Source: Linum tenue | Lineage: Eukaryota; Streptophyta; Magnoliopsida; Malpighiales; Linaceae | Direction: 5' to 3' | DNA: 64,000 bases | NCBI GenBank assembly: GCA_946122785.1 | Contig: CAMGYJ010000005.1 | Location: forward strand, 60,710,200 to 60,774,199 | Shown: positions 21,480 through 31,900 of the stretch, piece after piece | Layout: every line of letters begins with the position of its first letter | Position numbering within the stretch: position 1 is the first letter of the stretch | The notes under the pieces: model-generated | The model's database searches: none | The model's input: the letters and a program-made list of their open reading frames with translations, nothing else | What the model was told of the DNA's origin: nothing | Program-made: the position numbers and the translations under genes

Positions 21480-22044
21480 CGATAAATAGTTGTCGTCAGC
21501 AAATGTAATTTTTCCGACGACACGTTCGAAATAATAGTTCTAACAAAGATTTGGTAGCATCAGTAAAAATAATATTTCTGACTAAATCGTCGAGAATAAT
21601 AAATTATTGACGCCCTAAAAACCTCACAAATGTGTGTATAACGTATCAAAAAAATTATCGGCCTCAAATTCTCGTTACAAATATTTTTTTCCGACGATTT
21701 GTCAACGTTAGTATAAATAGTATTTATGACGGCTTCTCAGAAATGCTTAATTATTAACGCATATAATTCGTAAAAAATGAGTAAATTTGCCGTCAATAAA
21801 AATATTCGTCAAATTCAGCCGTCATGATGTATTTCAATTATGATGTCATTTTTTTTTATTATTAACGATTCTATGTCGTCGATACTATTTTTGTATTTAT
21901 GACTGGTCAGTAATATTTTATTAGCGACGGGACATTTTCTGACGACGTTCGATGACTGTATGTCGTCAAAAAGGTCATTTCCGACGCAATTTGATTAATT
22001 TTGACGAAAAACATGTCATCGGTAATGACTGTCTTTTTTGTAGT
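21480..22044 (-). repeat. CACTA subterminal repeat array, right
   Basis: Dense GTCGTC, TTTCCGACGA and TTGACGA words up to the CACTA right end, in opposite orientation to the left array. The 50-bp TTGGTCAGGAAAA ladder of the left side is much weaker here. Confidence 0.75.
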
Positions 22045-22045
22045 T

Positions 22046-22149
22046 TCAAGAATATTTATTTAACTGGATAGTTCTCTAATGCTACCCCAACTTATTAATC
22101 CCCATAAATAATCCCGATAGTTCGAAATAACAATAAACCGACAATAATA
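22046..22149. other. Short AT-rich spacer after the CACTA end
   Basis: No gene seen. Position 22046 onward flanks the CACTA element; the gypsy relic begins at about 22150. Confidence 0.5.
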
Positions 22150-24240
22150 CCAAATAATCAAAATGTAGAAATATGAGTTTCAATCATCTCCGCTTCCTTC
22201 AAAACAACCTTGTCCTCAAGGTTTAACTCCAGCATCTGTGTCTCCTCTTCCCTCAACGATCTCGTCCTCTGCCTCGTCCTCCCAGCGCCCCACTAGCATC
22301 ATCAAGTCAGGCTTTGCACACTAGTGTCCAATTGTGAAGCGCTCGTTGTAGTTAAAGCACTTGCCTTCCCTCCTCTTATGCTCAATCTCGGCCAGGAAAA
22401 ACCTCAAGAACCCATTAGGTGGCACACTCATCCTCGGTCTACGTCCCGCCGACGTTACTGCCAATGTAATCCCGGCGCCCGAACTCGCTCCGCCAGGCAC
22501 GCCTCCTCCACTTGTGACGACTTCACTACTACTACTTCCCCCTCCGCTTGGCCTCTGGTAGCGTCCTATGGTGCTTCGCCAACTCGCGAGCTCCTCTTCC
22601 TTGTGACTTGCAAGAAGGAAAACAACTTTCAAGGAGTCTGGTTCGAAGACCGTAACTGTCACGGCTATCTCAGGCTTCAGACCAGCCTTCTCACAACCCC
22701 ACTAGTGTGTCGTTGGGCACCCCTTTGCATTGGTTGGCCATCTTAAGAAACTCCGCTCGACAGTCTGCAACTGAACCAATCTGCTTTGCTCGGGAGCCTA
22801 TCTCTCCGACTTACCAAACCGGTAACGAAGTTTCTCCTGAAACATCGGCCATGTGATCAAGGTCTCTCTTGCGGTGTAGGCCTCTCCATCCACTCCCACC
22901 ATTATAGTGCCTCTCCCTCCAAGTAGAAGGATGCCAGGTGCGCCTTCCGCTCTTCTGGTATCATATGGGTTTTGAACCATCTCTCAGCTGCATACAACCA
23001 TAATCCTGCATCCTCTTGACCATTGAATTTTGGAAATTCAATGATTGGAGGTTGGCCTAGAAAACTAAGCCATCATGTCCATCATAAGTCCAGTGATATG
23101 ATCCATACATGTCGAACCCCGACATTCATCCCGAGTAGCTATGCAAGAACCTCGACTCCCGCTCTTGGGTACCCGCCCCATCCGGCCCAGATAGCCGTAA
23201 TATCCCCCATCCATTACCTGAACCCCACGCCTTCCATCCGTCCTCGAGTCTGGTTGATACGGCGCTGTCTGTGGAGTCCTGGATGGGTAGCCTGAGGAGC
23301 TCGCCGTATCGTAGGGTCTCTACTAGCACGTACACCTTGCTGCCTACCCCCGATCAGATGCTTATCAAGTAGGTACGGTTCGAATTCGGTCTGATCCCGT
23401 CCGGTTCGACCTGGCCCGTTCCACTCAATCTCGGTCGGCCTCCCTGGTTCGACTCGAATCGTCGAGCCTAGTTCAAAACTCTAGCCGGACCCCAACTTTC
23501 CTTCCTTGGCCCGGTCCAACCCACTGTGTGTGTCATCGGCGAGACTGATCTCATCTTCTTCCAGTTCGTGATCCAAGCCCAACCAGCCTAACCCTTGATC
23601 TCATTCTCGGTCTGAAGGGTTCAGCCACCCAAAGCCTGGACTTAGGGCCCCAGTGTTGTAGCCCGACATTTTACTCTTGCTTTTGCGGGCGGCAGTCACG
23701 TAAGCGGTGGGCGTGGGCAACAAGTCGGACCCGTCACTCATTCCTGTCGGATCGTTGCCCGCACGTTCCAGCCCCACCAGATTGTTCGTCGCTCCCCACT
23801 CGCTACGGCGCTGACCGCCAGCAGCACCTCCCCGTTAGGCTTCGTCTCCACCGGCTCGACCGCTGTCGGTCCTCCACCGACGCCCTGGTTTGCCTCGTGG
23901 TCCGTCGCTTCCCTTGGAAGCCTGCCTACACGTCCTTAAGCTCTCCCAACGTCTGCCAGATCACTTGATAATCCTCCAACCTAGCCTGCCGCTACTGGTC
24001 CAACGCTGCCGCCACCCTCTGTAAGGTGGTCCGGAGGTCATAGTCTTTCATGTTATCGACCAGCGCGTAGTTCACCCTCTACTCCGTCGCCTGCGACGGT
24101 CGGTGACGGTCTTGCGCTCCCTTGGGTGGCGCAATGGTAGCGTCGATAGGCTCCCTGCCGGGGCCCTGCTTCACTGTCGTGGCCCCAACGGACTGCTTGG
24201 CCAGGGCGGCCTTCTTAGATGCTTTCTCGGCCAGCCGATA
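22150..24240 (-). pseudogene. Degenerate Ty3/gypsy gag relic joined to a pol tail
   Basis: Reading the minus strand from about 24264: an N-terminal gag leader with stops, a GC-rich linker, then EFPKFNGQEDAGLWLYAAER at about 23050, followed by FKTHMIPEERK, HLASFYLEGEA and LITWPMFQEKLRYRFG. These are the gag capsid blocks of chromovirus-like gypsy elements. The zinc-knuckle region near 22330 reads KCFNYNERFTIGH, with the second cysteine replaced by tyrosine. About 100 bases later another frame reads NLEDKVVLKEAEMI (near 22200), which resembles the extreme C-terminus of gypsy pol. Protease to integrase core is absent. No LTRs were found. Confidence 0.72.
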
Positions 24241-24581
24241 CACTAAAGGGTTGTGACCCCTCAATTTGTGGGAGTTCTATTTCCAAAACCTTTGAAAAGT
24301 TGTCTCATGGAAGGAAATCGTAAACCATGCTTGGACTTATCTCATTGCCATGAGAAGGGACGTGTCCTTTGGTGATCATTGCAAGAATATGTTCTTTTCC
24401 TTGAAGGTTCGTGCCCTTTAATTAATCACGTTTCTAGAATGGTTGCGTTATTTGGGGGAAATTGCCAAATTGGCAACAAACGTGAGATTCAAGTCCAAAT
24501 AAAAAAGACTTAAAATGACATAACAAATTTCCATGTCATGAACTTGATTATCTCGAACCGGTATACCCACTAAATTCCAAT
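24236..24581 (-). repeat. Truncated 3' LTR of the copia relic
   Basis: Matches the outer two thirds of the LTR at 26464-26828. Similarity stops at 24236 (CGATACAC), so the distal part is lost. It has an extra segment near 24395-24530 relative to the right LTR, or the right LTR has lost it. Confidence 0.65.
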
Positions 24582-25639
24582 GTTCCTTCCCATTTTAGTG
24601 TATTCGTAGAATTAATTAAAATCACAACATTCTTCCAACACAACTTAAGCATAAATGAAAATCGTGACAATTGATTTATCATTTTAGTATATTATCGTTG
24701 ACGAATATTCGAATATTCAGGTGTTAAGAACGATCGAACCCATTTACTCATATAAATATTCAAAGATAATATACTTAGGTTTTATAAATATCTAAGTGAC
24801 CTTGACACTATTATCCGCCATGTGTCCAATCCTTCTCATAAGCGCACACAAAACCAAAGTCCGGGTTTCTTGAAATGGCTACACTTCATGCTTAAGTAGG
24901 TTGAATCTTTTATTCGATACCTGCATAATACATTTTTCAAAGATTCAACTAAGATATTTTGAACTTCAACCTCTTCTCTCATGCAGGATAACAAGCACAT
25001 ACCTCAGGATGACATATTGTGTGCTTCAATTTTTGATAATGAGCTTTCCACATTGAATTTAGCGTCTAACATTGTATTAGAGGGGAATTGGTGTCCCATT
25101 ATTAGAAATCATATGGACTATTAACCCATTCCTTTTATAGACTTGACCACCAAGTCACTATTTAATCATTTCGTCAAATGATTAACTATATTATCTCTAG
25201 TCCGATCATATTTGTGCATAAACAAATCTCTGAGTGATCAATTCATATATTTTTACTGTGCATAACATGACATGACCGTACTTTCCATTTTACACTTTGC
25301 TATATGCCTTAGACAAAGTAACGTTACTACAAAGAGATAGTAATAAAGTAGATTTGTTTAGGTCATAAACGAATATAATACACCAAATCACTCAACCATT
25401 ACACAATTTTGACTCCATAGTGAAACCAATGATGCAAGTTTTCTTTTTAGAGGCCCATGAGATGGTATCTCCCCCAAACAAGAGGGCTCATCTCTATGTT
25501 GAAGTATCACCTTTAACATTAAAAATCCAACTAGCATAAATAAATCCTTCCAAAATGGATGAAAACCCACTATTAGTCAATGCATAATGCATTGTTCCTT
25601 AAAGATTTCCTAGTACATGCATAGTTTGATGTCAATGAT

Positions 25640-26103
25640 GAGCACTATGATTACTCATGTACCAACTTAAATGTCATACCGCATATGCAATATCTGGTCT
25701 TATGCAAGTCATTGCATTCATCAAGCACTCAATTAACATGGAAAACTCCTGTTGTAAAAATGGTTGGCCAGTATTAACCATAAGTTCCATACTTTGATCC
25801 ATTGGAGTTTTTAACTCACGACAATTTCCACTATGAAATTTAGCAAGCACCTTCTCAATACAAAAAAATTGAGAGAAGCAATTTTCTTTATCGTTCCACT
25901 TGATTCAATACACAAAATCACATCCCCCCCCCCCATGTCTTACATGGAGAATTTAGAAGAAAATAACTTTGTAGGAAAGTCCACCGATCTTTTATTATCC
26001 CAAAGATAAGCATGTAATATACATACAAATGTATGATGAATACATTACCAGACTCATCATAAATTGCATATATATTTTGTCTCTTCGGTTTAACATAAAC
26101 CAC
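25640..26103 (-). pseudogene. Copia reverse transcriptase fragment with a mutated active site
   Basis: Minus-strand frame 25918-26103 reads FIIHLYVYYMLIFG, where copia RT normally has LYVDDMLI. Both catalytic aspartates are therefore lost by G-to-T type changes. It continues with a region matching the SKFSMKDLGE block, interrupted by a C11 run on the plus strand at 25924-25934. RPDIAYAV follows at 25677-25700. Several stops and shifts make it non-functional. Confidence 0.75.
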
Positions 26104-26463
26104 TTAGACAAAACCACACCATCAAACCACTAGAAAAACTGAAATTTGTCTAGAACTTCGTAATGTCCAATAGAGAATTAGACAAATTAACCATTGAGTA
26201 TGCGACCTACACAAATGCAAATGTCATTCTTCTATTTCTCCATTTTACGAATCATTCTCCTTCTTCATATCATCTTCGAATCATCCCTCTTCCAAGTTAC
26301 CTTCTAAATATAGAATACAGTTTGAGAGTAGTACGAAGAAAGCACATCTTCTACTACCATCAACGAAAATTCTCATCGTCGAAGTTCTCAAAATTTCAAT
26401 AGAGCGGAACCGGTTTCTTGCAAGAGCAATTCGAGCCATCGTACTAGAATTATTCTTTACGAT

Positions 26464-26828
26464 TGTTGGAATTTTTGGTACGAGAGTACACGTACGATAG
26501 GCCAAACCCGGGTGACAGGGATTATGATAGAGTCGTGAACGTAACCATCAGTCGAGTCCTTATATTTATAGAAGGACCAAACGATACACTGAAGGGTTGT
26601 GACCCTTCAATTTGTGGCAGTTCTATTTCCAAAACATTTAAAAGTTGTCTCATTTGGAACTAAACTATAAACCATGCATGCACTTATCTCATTTCCATGA
26701 GAAGGGACGTGTCCTTTGGTGATTAATGGTATCACAAACGTGAAAATGGTATCACAAATTTTCATGTCCATGAACTTGATTATCTTGGGTTGGTTGATCC
26801 AAACCGGTATACCCACCAAATTCCAACA
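26464..26828 (-). repeat. 5' LTR of the copia relic
   Basis: 365 bp with TG...CA ends and a 9-bp perfect terminal inverted repeat. A TATAAATATAAGG box lies on the minus strand near 26562-26574, fitting a promoter within the LTR. Confidence 0.78.
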
Positions 26829-26909
26829 CGTTACCCTGAACCACTATTGATTAGGACACTAGATTCTTCAAGTCCGCCTAGCCCGCTCGCTCCGTTGAGC
26901 CACTACTCC

Positions 26910-27009
26910 NNNNNNNNNNNNNNNNNNNNNNNNNNNNNNNNNNNNNNNNNNNNNNNNNNNNNNNNNNNNNNNNNNNNNNNNNNNNNNNNNNNNNNNNNNN
27001 NNNNNNNNN
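26910..27009. other. 100-N assembly gap
   Basis: Exactly 100 N, the usual placeholder for a scaffold join of unknown size. Everything to the right (copies B and C) is placed next to copy A only through scaffolding. Confidence 0.98.
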
Positions 27010-27050
27010 TGGGTCGAACCCGTGGGTCAACCCGCGGGTTGACAACCTTG
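27010..27050. repeat. End of a CCCGCGGG-type inverted-repeat element
   Basis: GTGGGTCAACCCGCGGGTTGACAA here is also present at about 50087-50110. The left part is hidden by the gap. It looks like the terminal inverted repeat of a short DNA transposon. Confidence 0.5.
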
Positions 27051-27487
27051 GTGGGATGCCTACGACGTGGAAGACGATGAACAAAGAGGGCAACCTAGAA
27101 ATTTGGCGTTTCTCATTAAAAACCCACATATTTAAACAAACAAAGGATTTGATATAAATCCTTAATCACAAATATCTGGTTTTTTAGTTGAGTGATTTGA
27201 GGCAAAATCTCTCACAAATCTCTCAAATTAAAAACTTGAATCCAAACGACCCCTTAGTGTATTTTGTTTTTCTTCGCTTCTTCATCGAATTTCTTGACTT
27301 ACGGGGTTTGATTTGGTTTCTATGGAGGCCATGAACTAATTTTTGTTTGAATGATTCTAGGTTGGCTTCCCTAGCTTCTAACTAAAATGGTTGATCTTTG
27401 TTGGTCTGTAATTTTTTGTCCTTCTGGTTACAAAGGGTAAGAGAGGAATTTGGGGCAAATAAGATAGTTCATCATATAATATTTACA
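27051..27487. other. Non-coding flank, possibly an older MITE
   Basis: No gene seen. CCAAACGACCCCTTA occurs here (27243-27257) and again at about 28940-28955 beyond the Mutator-like element. The latter therefore may have inserted into an older short element. Confidence 0.35.
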
Positions 27488-27903
27488 GGGCTAATACCAC
27501 TGGGAAACCCGAACTATTAACTTTGTGTCATTTGTGTCCTAAAGTATCTGATATGACATTTGTGTCCTAACCTATTATAATTGTGTGTCATTTATGTCCT
27601 AACGATTTCGTTGACCGTTATAGATAACGGTTGACCAAACGGACATCACATATTTGCTGACGTGGCAAAAAAGTAGCTGCCATGTAGATGCCACATCATT
27701 AAATATTATTTTTGCTCAAAATTTTAATTATTTAAAATATAAAAAAGTAAAAGAAAGCGGCCTAGCTGTCTCCCTCTGCCTCAGTTCTTCAATCCTCAAC
27801 CAAAAGCGGCCCCGCCACCGGAGAAGATGATTCATCTCCGCCTCTGTTCATTGATCCCTCTCGCCTCTATTCTTCGATTGGCCTAGCGCTGCAACCTGCC
27901 ACA

Positions 27904-27941
<38 letters not shown>

Positions 27942-28800
27942 TGGATTTGGCGGTGACGGAGGAAGAAGGGAAGAATGGTCGATGTCAAGAGGAGGGAGGG
28001 TGCGAGAGGCGGATGAAATTGATGAGAGAAGAAAGAGAAGGGGTTCCAGTCTTTGGTGGCCTGTGGCGATGAAGCTAATTTCGAACCAGGTTGGAGGAAG
28101 AAGAAGTTCGATTTTTGAGGATTTATGGTTTGGGTATTCTGTTATTTTGGGTTGCAGCTCGACCCCCTTCCAAATCGCCGACGAGGAGAAAGGGAGGACC
28201 ATCGCTTTCAATCAATAAAAATTCAACAGATTTATTGGCGGCGCAATCTCCATCGTCACCAATCCCACCAGATTCTGGGACGCCCAGTCCGCCTTCAGCG
28301 CCTCCCTCGGCTACTCCGCCCAGTCCGATTCCGATGCCTTCAAGCATCGGGTACCCGTTCGGCAAGAAGCTCTTCGGGGAGCACAATCTCATCTCCGAGC
28401 GAGGGTTGAAGGGAGAGTGAGAAAGAGCGGGGTTGAGTGGAGCGACTCTTTGGTCTTCGTCGATTGCACACCCCCATGGCAAGAAAAGTTTCTCTAGGTT
28501 TCGCCGACAATGGCGGCGGCGCGATGAAGGGTAAGCGGGGTCGAGTGACGAGAGAGGAGACCTAGAGATTTTTGTTTATTTTATTTTCAGTTAGTTTATT
28601 TATTTTTTTATGAAAAATAAATAATAAAATGTCCACGTCAGATGCCACATAAGCGCTAACTAGAATTTCTGTTAAAAACTAACAACCAACGCTAGTCAAC
28701 TCTAACGGAAAAATAGTTTAGGACACAAATGTCATATCAAATACTTTAGGACACAAATGACACAAAGTTAATAGTTTGGGTTTCCTAGTGGTATTAGCCC
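27488..28800. mobile_element. Mutator-like element with about 95-bp inverted ends and gene-like cargo
   Basis: GGGCTAATACCACTGGGAAA at 27488 is the near-perfect complement of the end at 28800 (one G/A difference in that word). The inverted match continues for about 95 bp at roughly 94% by eye (TGTGTCATTTGTGTCCTAAA repeats). Flanking 9-mers ATATTTACA and TATATTACA are a poor, possibly decayed duplication. No transposase is present. The inside (27770-28560) is GC-rich and includes a (CT)n run at 27908-27938 and frames on both strands. A phrase FIGGAISIVTNPTRFWDAQS near 28230 looks protein-like but I cannot name it. This fits a Pack-MULE-type element. Confidence 0.72.
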
Positions 28801-28959
28801 TATATTACAAACCAAATAAGATAATTTGGGACAAATTTCTAATAAAATTGTATAATTTTTCTAAAATGGGACTTTTAACACAACTTGCCTCTTTTTAGAA
28901 ATGCTCTATCCGACTATCCCTATAAAAAAAATGTTCTATCCAAACGACCCCTTAGAACT

Positions 28960-29525
28960 TTTAATAAAGTCAGTTATGGAATATTCATTGAAATTCGAAC
29001 TCTCTCATTGATAGGCTTATCAAAGGAAGATATCAACCCAAGTGTTTTATTTTGAAAGCAAAAATGTGATGGGAACCTAGAGGAAAGACCTCAAGTTCGG
29101 ATGTCAATGGATGACATGATCAGGGCCTTGAGAACTTCCAACTTTGAATCTTATAGTCATTTTATGGATTGGAATTCCAAAGTTTTCAATCTTATCACCA
29201 AGATTCCAGGACCTGGGGAAAAGACCTTATTGAATTGATGTTGATCACCACTAAAGAACAACAACAGATCATGGCTATTCCTCTTTCTTCCTCCATACAA
29301 TAGTATATTCTATGTTGTTCAGGGAGCAAGAATGAAAAATACTCATTTGCTTCGGGATAAATTATGGAACAAAATCAAAATTAAAGAAGAAATTTGTGGA
29401 AACATAAGTAACCCGGTTAAGGAGGACTTTTGTTGGAAGAAGTTGGGGAGCTAAATTTACCATGGAAATTTAAGGTGTTCTTCTAGAAGATAGTTCATAA
29501 TACATAATCGATTGGAGTAAATATT
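28960..29525 (+). pseudogene. Old LINE relic, left part (ORF2 middle/zf-RVT)
   Basis: Decayed plus-strand ORF2 pieces: RLIKGRYQPKCFILKAKM near 29005, then FMDWNSKVFN, IMAIPLSSSIQ, GARMKNTHLL and an LPWKFKVFF.KIVHNT block. The last corresponds to the LP.K.KVFLW...H..LPT motif of zf-RVT. It is a different, older LINE from the one at 33575. The reading is interrupted at 29525 by a DNA transposon and continues at 31025. Copy C contains it from 50368, where the duplication begins inside this relic. Confidence 0.7.
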
Positions 29526-31017
29526 AGGCAAAATCCATCGGTATATCCAAAACTTTGACGTTTGTGACAATAATATCCACTTTTGGAGAAATACCAATAA
29601 TAGCCAGAATTTTGAAAGATTAATGACAAATATAGCCATTTTCGTTACATAATTTGACGGCGTTAGTGACGCCGTTAGTCAAATTAATAGAATGCTTACG
29701 TGGCTGCCAACTCACAGGACACATCATCGACAACTCAACAACACTTTTTACATGGATGCCATGTCATATATTAATTTAAAAATGATAAAAACATCAGAAA
29801 ATTTTCACATCCTCTCTCCTCTCCCACCACTCGATTGCGTCGGTGGCCGCCTCCCTTATATCCAACTCTTCCTCTTCTGCGAGTCTGCGACCCCAACCGG
29901 AACGTCTTCCTCCTTCTACACAACTGTCAGCCTTCTCTCCAACTCTTCCTCTTTCCCTATTTCTCACCACCTCTTCCTTCCCTTCTTCGATCCCCTCTCT
30001 TCTCCAACTTCTACCCCCACCTCTGATTTGACTCACCGCCCTCTCACCTATCCAATCGCCTCCAGATCCAATTGCCTCCTCCGCCCCCTCAGTGTTGCCG
30101 TCTCCTCCCTCTATCGCCCAAATCTCCACCTCCTCGTAGTCGAAATATCCATCCCCTTCACTCCGCACAAGTGCGAGCCGCCTTCCTGCTCCGTCGAGAC
30201 CAATTCCCAGGATCCCCTCACGTTCTTCCGCGACAGGCGGTGGCGAGAACGAAATGGAGGGAGAAATCCGACTCATTTTCCAACCACCGCACTTCTCACT
30301 CTGCCTCTGCTCAAATCTGAACATCCAGAATCCAATGTGGAGGCCGCTAGGGAAATCTGCCAGCTCGCCAAGAAGATTCCAAAGCGGTCACCATCACTAA
30401 ATCGACAGCTTCGTCTCCCAATCACACCCATCATCATCTCTCTCCAGATTGAAATTGGATCCACCGATGATTTTGAAGCGGGGGTAGATTGAGAAAATTA
30501 TTCGTGGCTTTTGTATGGATTGGATGCAACTATTGAAGATGGTGGTGGTACTGGAGAAAGGATGGATTGATGGCAAAGAGGAGCACTCTTCGTTTACCAG
30601 AGCTTGAGAAGGAAGAGGAAGAAAAAAATCGATCATGGAGAGAGGGAAAGAACGCGATGAAGATGAGCGTCGGTTGGATGAAAGAGAAGGGGAAAGAATC
30701 GAGAAGAGAGAGAACTTGAGATTATCAAGATATTCAAATCGGAGAGCGATGGAGAAGCACTATTTGGTGGAATGTCGCGGGGTTGGGCGCATCTAGTCTA
30801 AGACCCTCATTGTTAAATTGTTCTATAAAGCTAAGAATCTTGAATGAATTTTTTATTGACTAAAAAATTGACATGTCAGCTTTTCTGTTAGTACAGTCAG
30901 TACGTTAACTAACACCGTCAAACAATTGGACGGAAGTGGCTATTTTTGGTATTTCGCCAAATGTTGCTATATTTGGCCAAACCGTCAAAGTTTTGGCTAT
31001 ACAGGTGTATTCGGCCT
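29526..31017. mobile_element. Inverted-repeat DNA transposon inserted in the old LINE, copy B
   Basis: Ends AGGC.AAAT...CC and complement (TAGGCAAAATCCATCGG against TAGGCCGAATACACCTG) share long imperfect inverted repeats containing AGCCAAAACTTTGACG-type words. The element is flanked by AAATATT on both sides (29519-29525 and 31018-31024); an 8-bp reading TAAATATT is also possible. The inserted DNA exactly splits a LINE ORF2. A 266-codon plus-strand frame and a 176-codon minus-strand frame overlap in its pyrimidine-rich centre (29800-30500). Neither has a recognised domain nor is a transposase. Family is Mutator-like or hAT-like. A 129-bp copy of the right flank lies inside the element. Confidence 0.75.
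30721..30849 (+). repeat. Internal copy of a 129-bp flanking sequence
   Basis: Identical to 31022-31150, which is genuine LINE DNA just outside the transposon's right end. The inner copy begins with ATTATCAAG and ends GAATGAAT, and is followed by 168 bp of the element's right terminus. Copy C has the pair at about 51818-51946 and 52119-52247. Confidence 0.9.
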
Positions 31018-31024
31018 AAATATT

Positions 31025-31900
31025 ATCAAGATATTCAAATCGGAGAGCGATGGAGAAGCACTATTTGGTGGAATGTCGCGGGGTTGGGCGCATCTAGTCT
31101 AAGACCCTCATTGTTAAATTGTTCTATAAAGCTAAGAATCTTGAATGAATCGGTTGTTCAAAGTGCTAAAGGAGGCTGACGGAACTTGAGAAATTATGTT
31201 CTCTCCTTTAGTTCTTCTGGAAGAAAAGAAATAGTTTTCTTCTTAACAATAGTCAACAAGGTCTTGGGAGAATGGAAGGTCTTTTCTAGAGCTGACTACC
31301 ATATTGAGGATTTTCTAGAAGTACAAGGAAGGGATAAGGAGCCTTGCCACAGTGCAGGCAAAATAAGATGTAAGTGGACTAAACTATCTATTGGAGTCTT
31401 CAAATTGAACTTGAATGTTGGCCTTAACAGCAGAGGTGAATTGGGATTAGGATGCTTAATGAGAGATTGGAATTGAAGAGTGATCTTTGCTGGAAAAAAA
31501 AGAGTGAAAAGGTGTTGTGGCCGCATGATATTTCAAAAGGGATGGCTATCCTTTTGGCCTACAGAAGGCGATGAATTCGAGCATAATTCCTATCATGGTT
31601 GAGACATAATGCAAAAACTCAGTGAATTTGTCAAAGGGATAGGCAGATAGCATAACAGAGCTTGATATTGTGTGTAGGAATACCAAAAAGCTTGAGAATT
31701 ATTTGAATATTATCAATTGGAGGCTCACATATAGGAAGGAAAACAATGTTGCTTATATGATTTGACTCATCTATTTACCCCTCACCCCATATGTAAGAGA
31801 AAAATTCTTTAATGATTGTGTTCCTTCTCAAATATTTGATGTTGTAACCCTAGGTCCCTTGATTGATTTCAATGAAATCCCATCAGTTCTTTCTAAATGA
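31025..31900 (+). pseudogene. Old LINE relic, right part (zf-RVT end and RNase H-like domain)
   Basis: Continues the ORF2 relic after the transposon. It has an EKHYLVECRGVGRI phrase (zf-RVT second half), then CKWTKLSIGVFKLNLNVGLN followed by GLGCLMRDW near 31370-31475. These match the plant RVT_3 RNase H domain of LINEs (W..P..G.FKLN.D....G..G.G...RD..G). The first catalytic aspartate position appears as N. Multiple stops and shifts are present. Confidence 0.7.

Larger units (their letters stand above)
11062..22045 (-). mobile_element. CACTA (En/Spm) transposon with a nested Athila element, copy A
   Basis: The left end is CACTACAAAAAA at 11062. The right end is the complement, TTTTTTGTAGT, with the last G replaced by T at 22045. 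Flanking triplets are TTA and TCA, a 2-of-3 match to a 3-bp target duplication. Both subterminal regions are packed with GACGA/TCGTC and TTGGTCAGGAAAA motifs. Minus-strand remnants of the CACTA second-gene product (DUF4218, DUF4216) lie at 12060-13084. Removing the nested 6.95-kb retrotransposon leaves about 4 kb, so this is a deleted, non-autonomous CACTA. Copy B keeps only its left end (46542-48614). Confidence 0.88.
24236..26828 (-). mobile_element. Ty1/copia relic, minus orientation, internally deleted
   Basis: The right (5') LTR, 26464-26828, has perfect terminal inversions (TGTTGGAAT...ATTCCAACA). A truncated left (3') LTR covers about 24236-24581. They share the GGGTTGTGACCC.TCAATTTGTG and AACCGGTATACCCAC.AAATTCCAA blocks. 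Between them are about 1.9 kb of decayed pol: a YVYY remnant of the RT site (26014-26025), then RPDIAYAV (25677-25700) from the region between RT and RNase H, all in order on the minus strand. No canonical tRNA-Met PBS was found. The left end abuts the gypsy relic. Confidence 0.78.

Noticed and set aside
29692..30492. 266-codon host protein
   Set aside because: It lies wholly inside a DNA transposon, overlaps an opposing long frame, is low-complexity, and has no domain.
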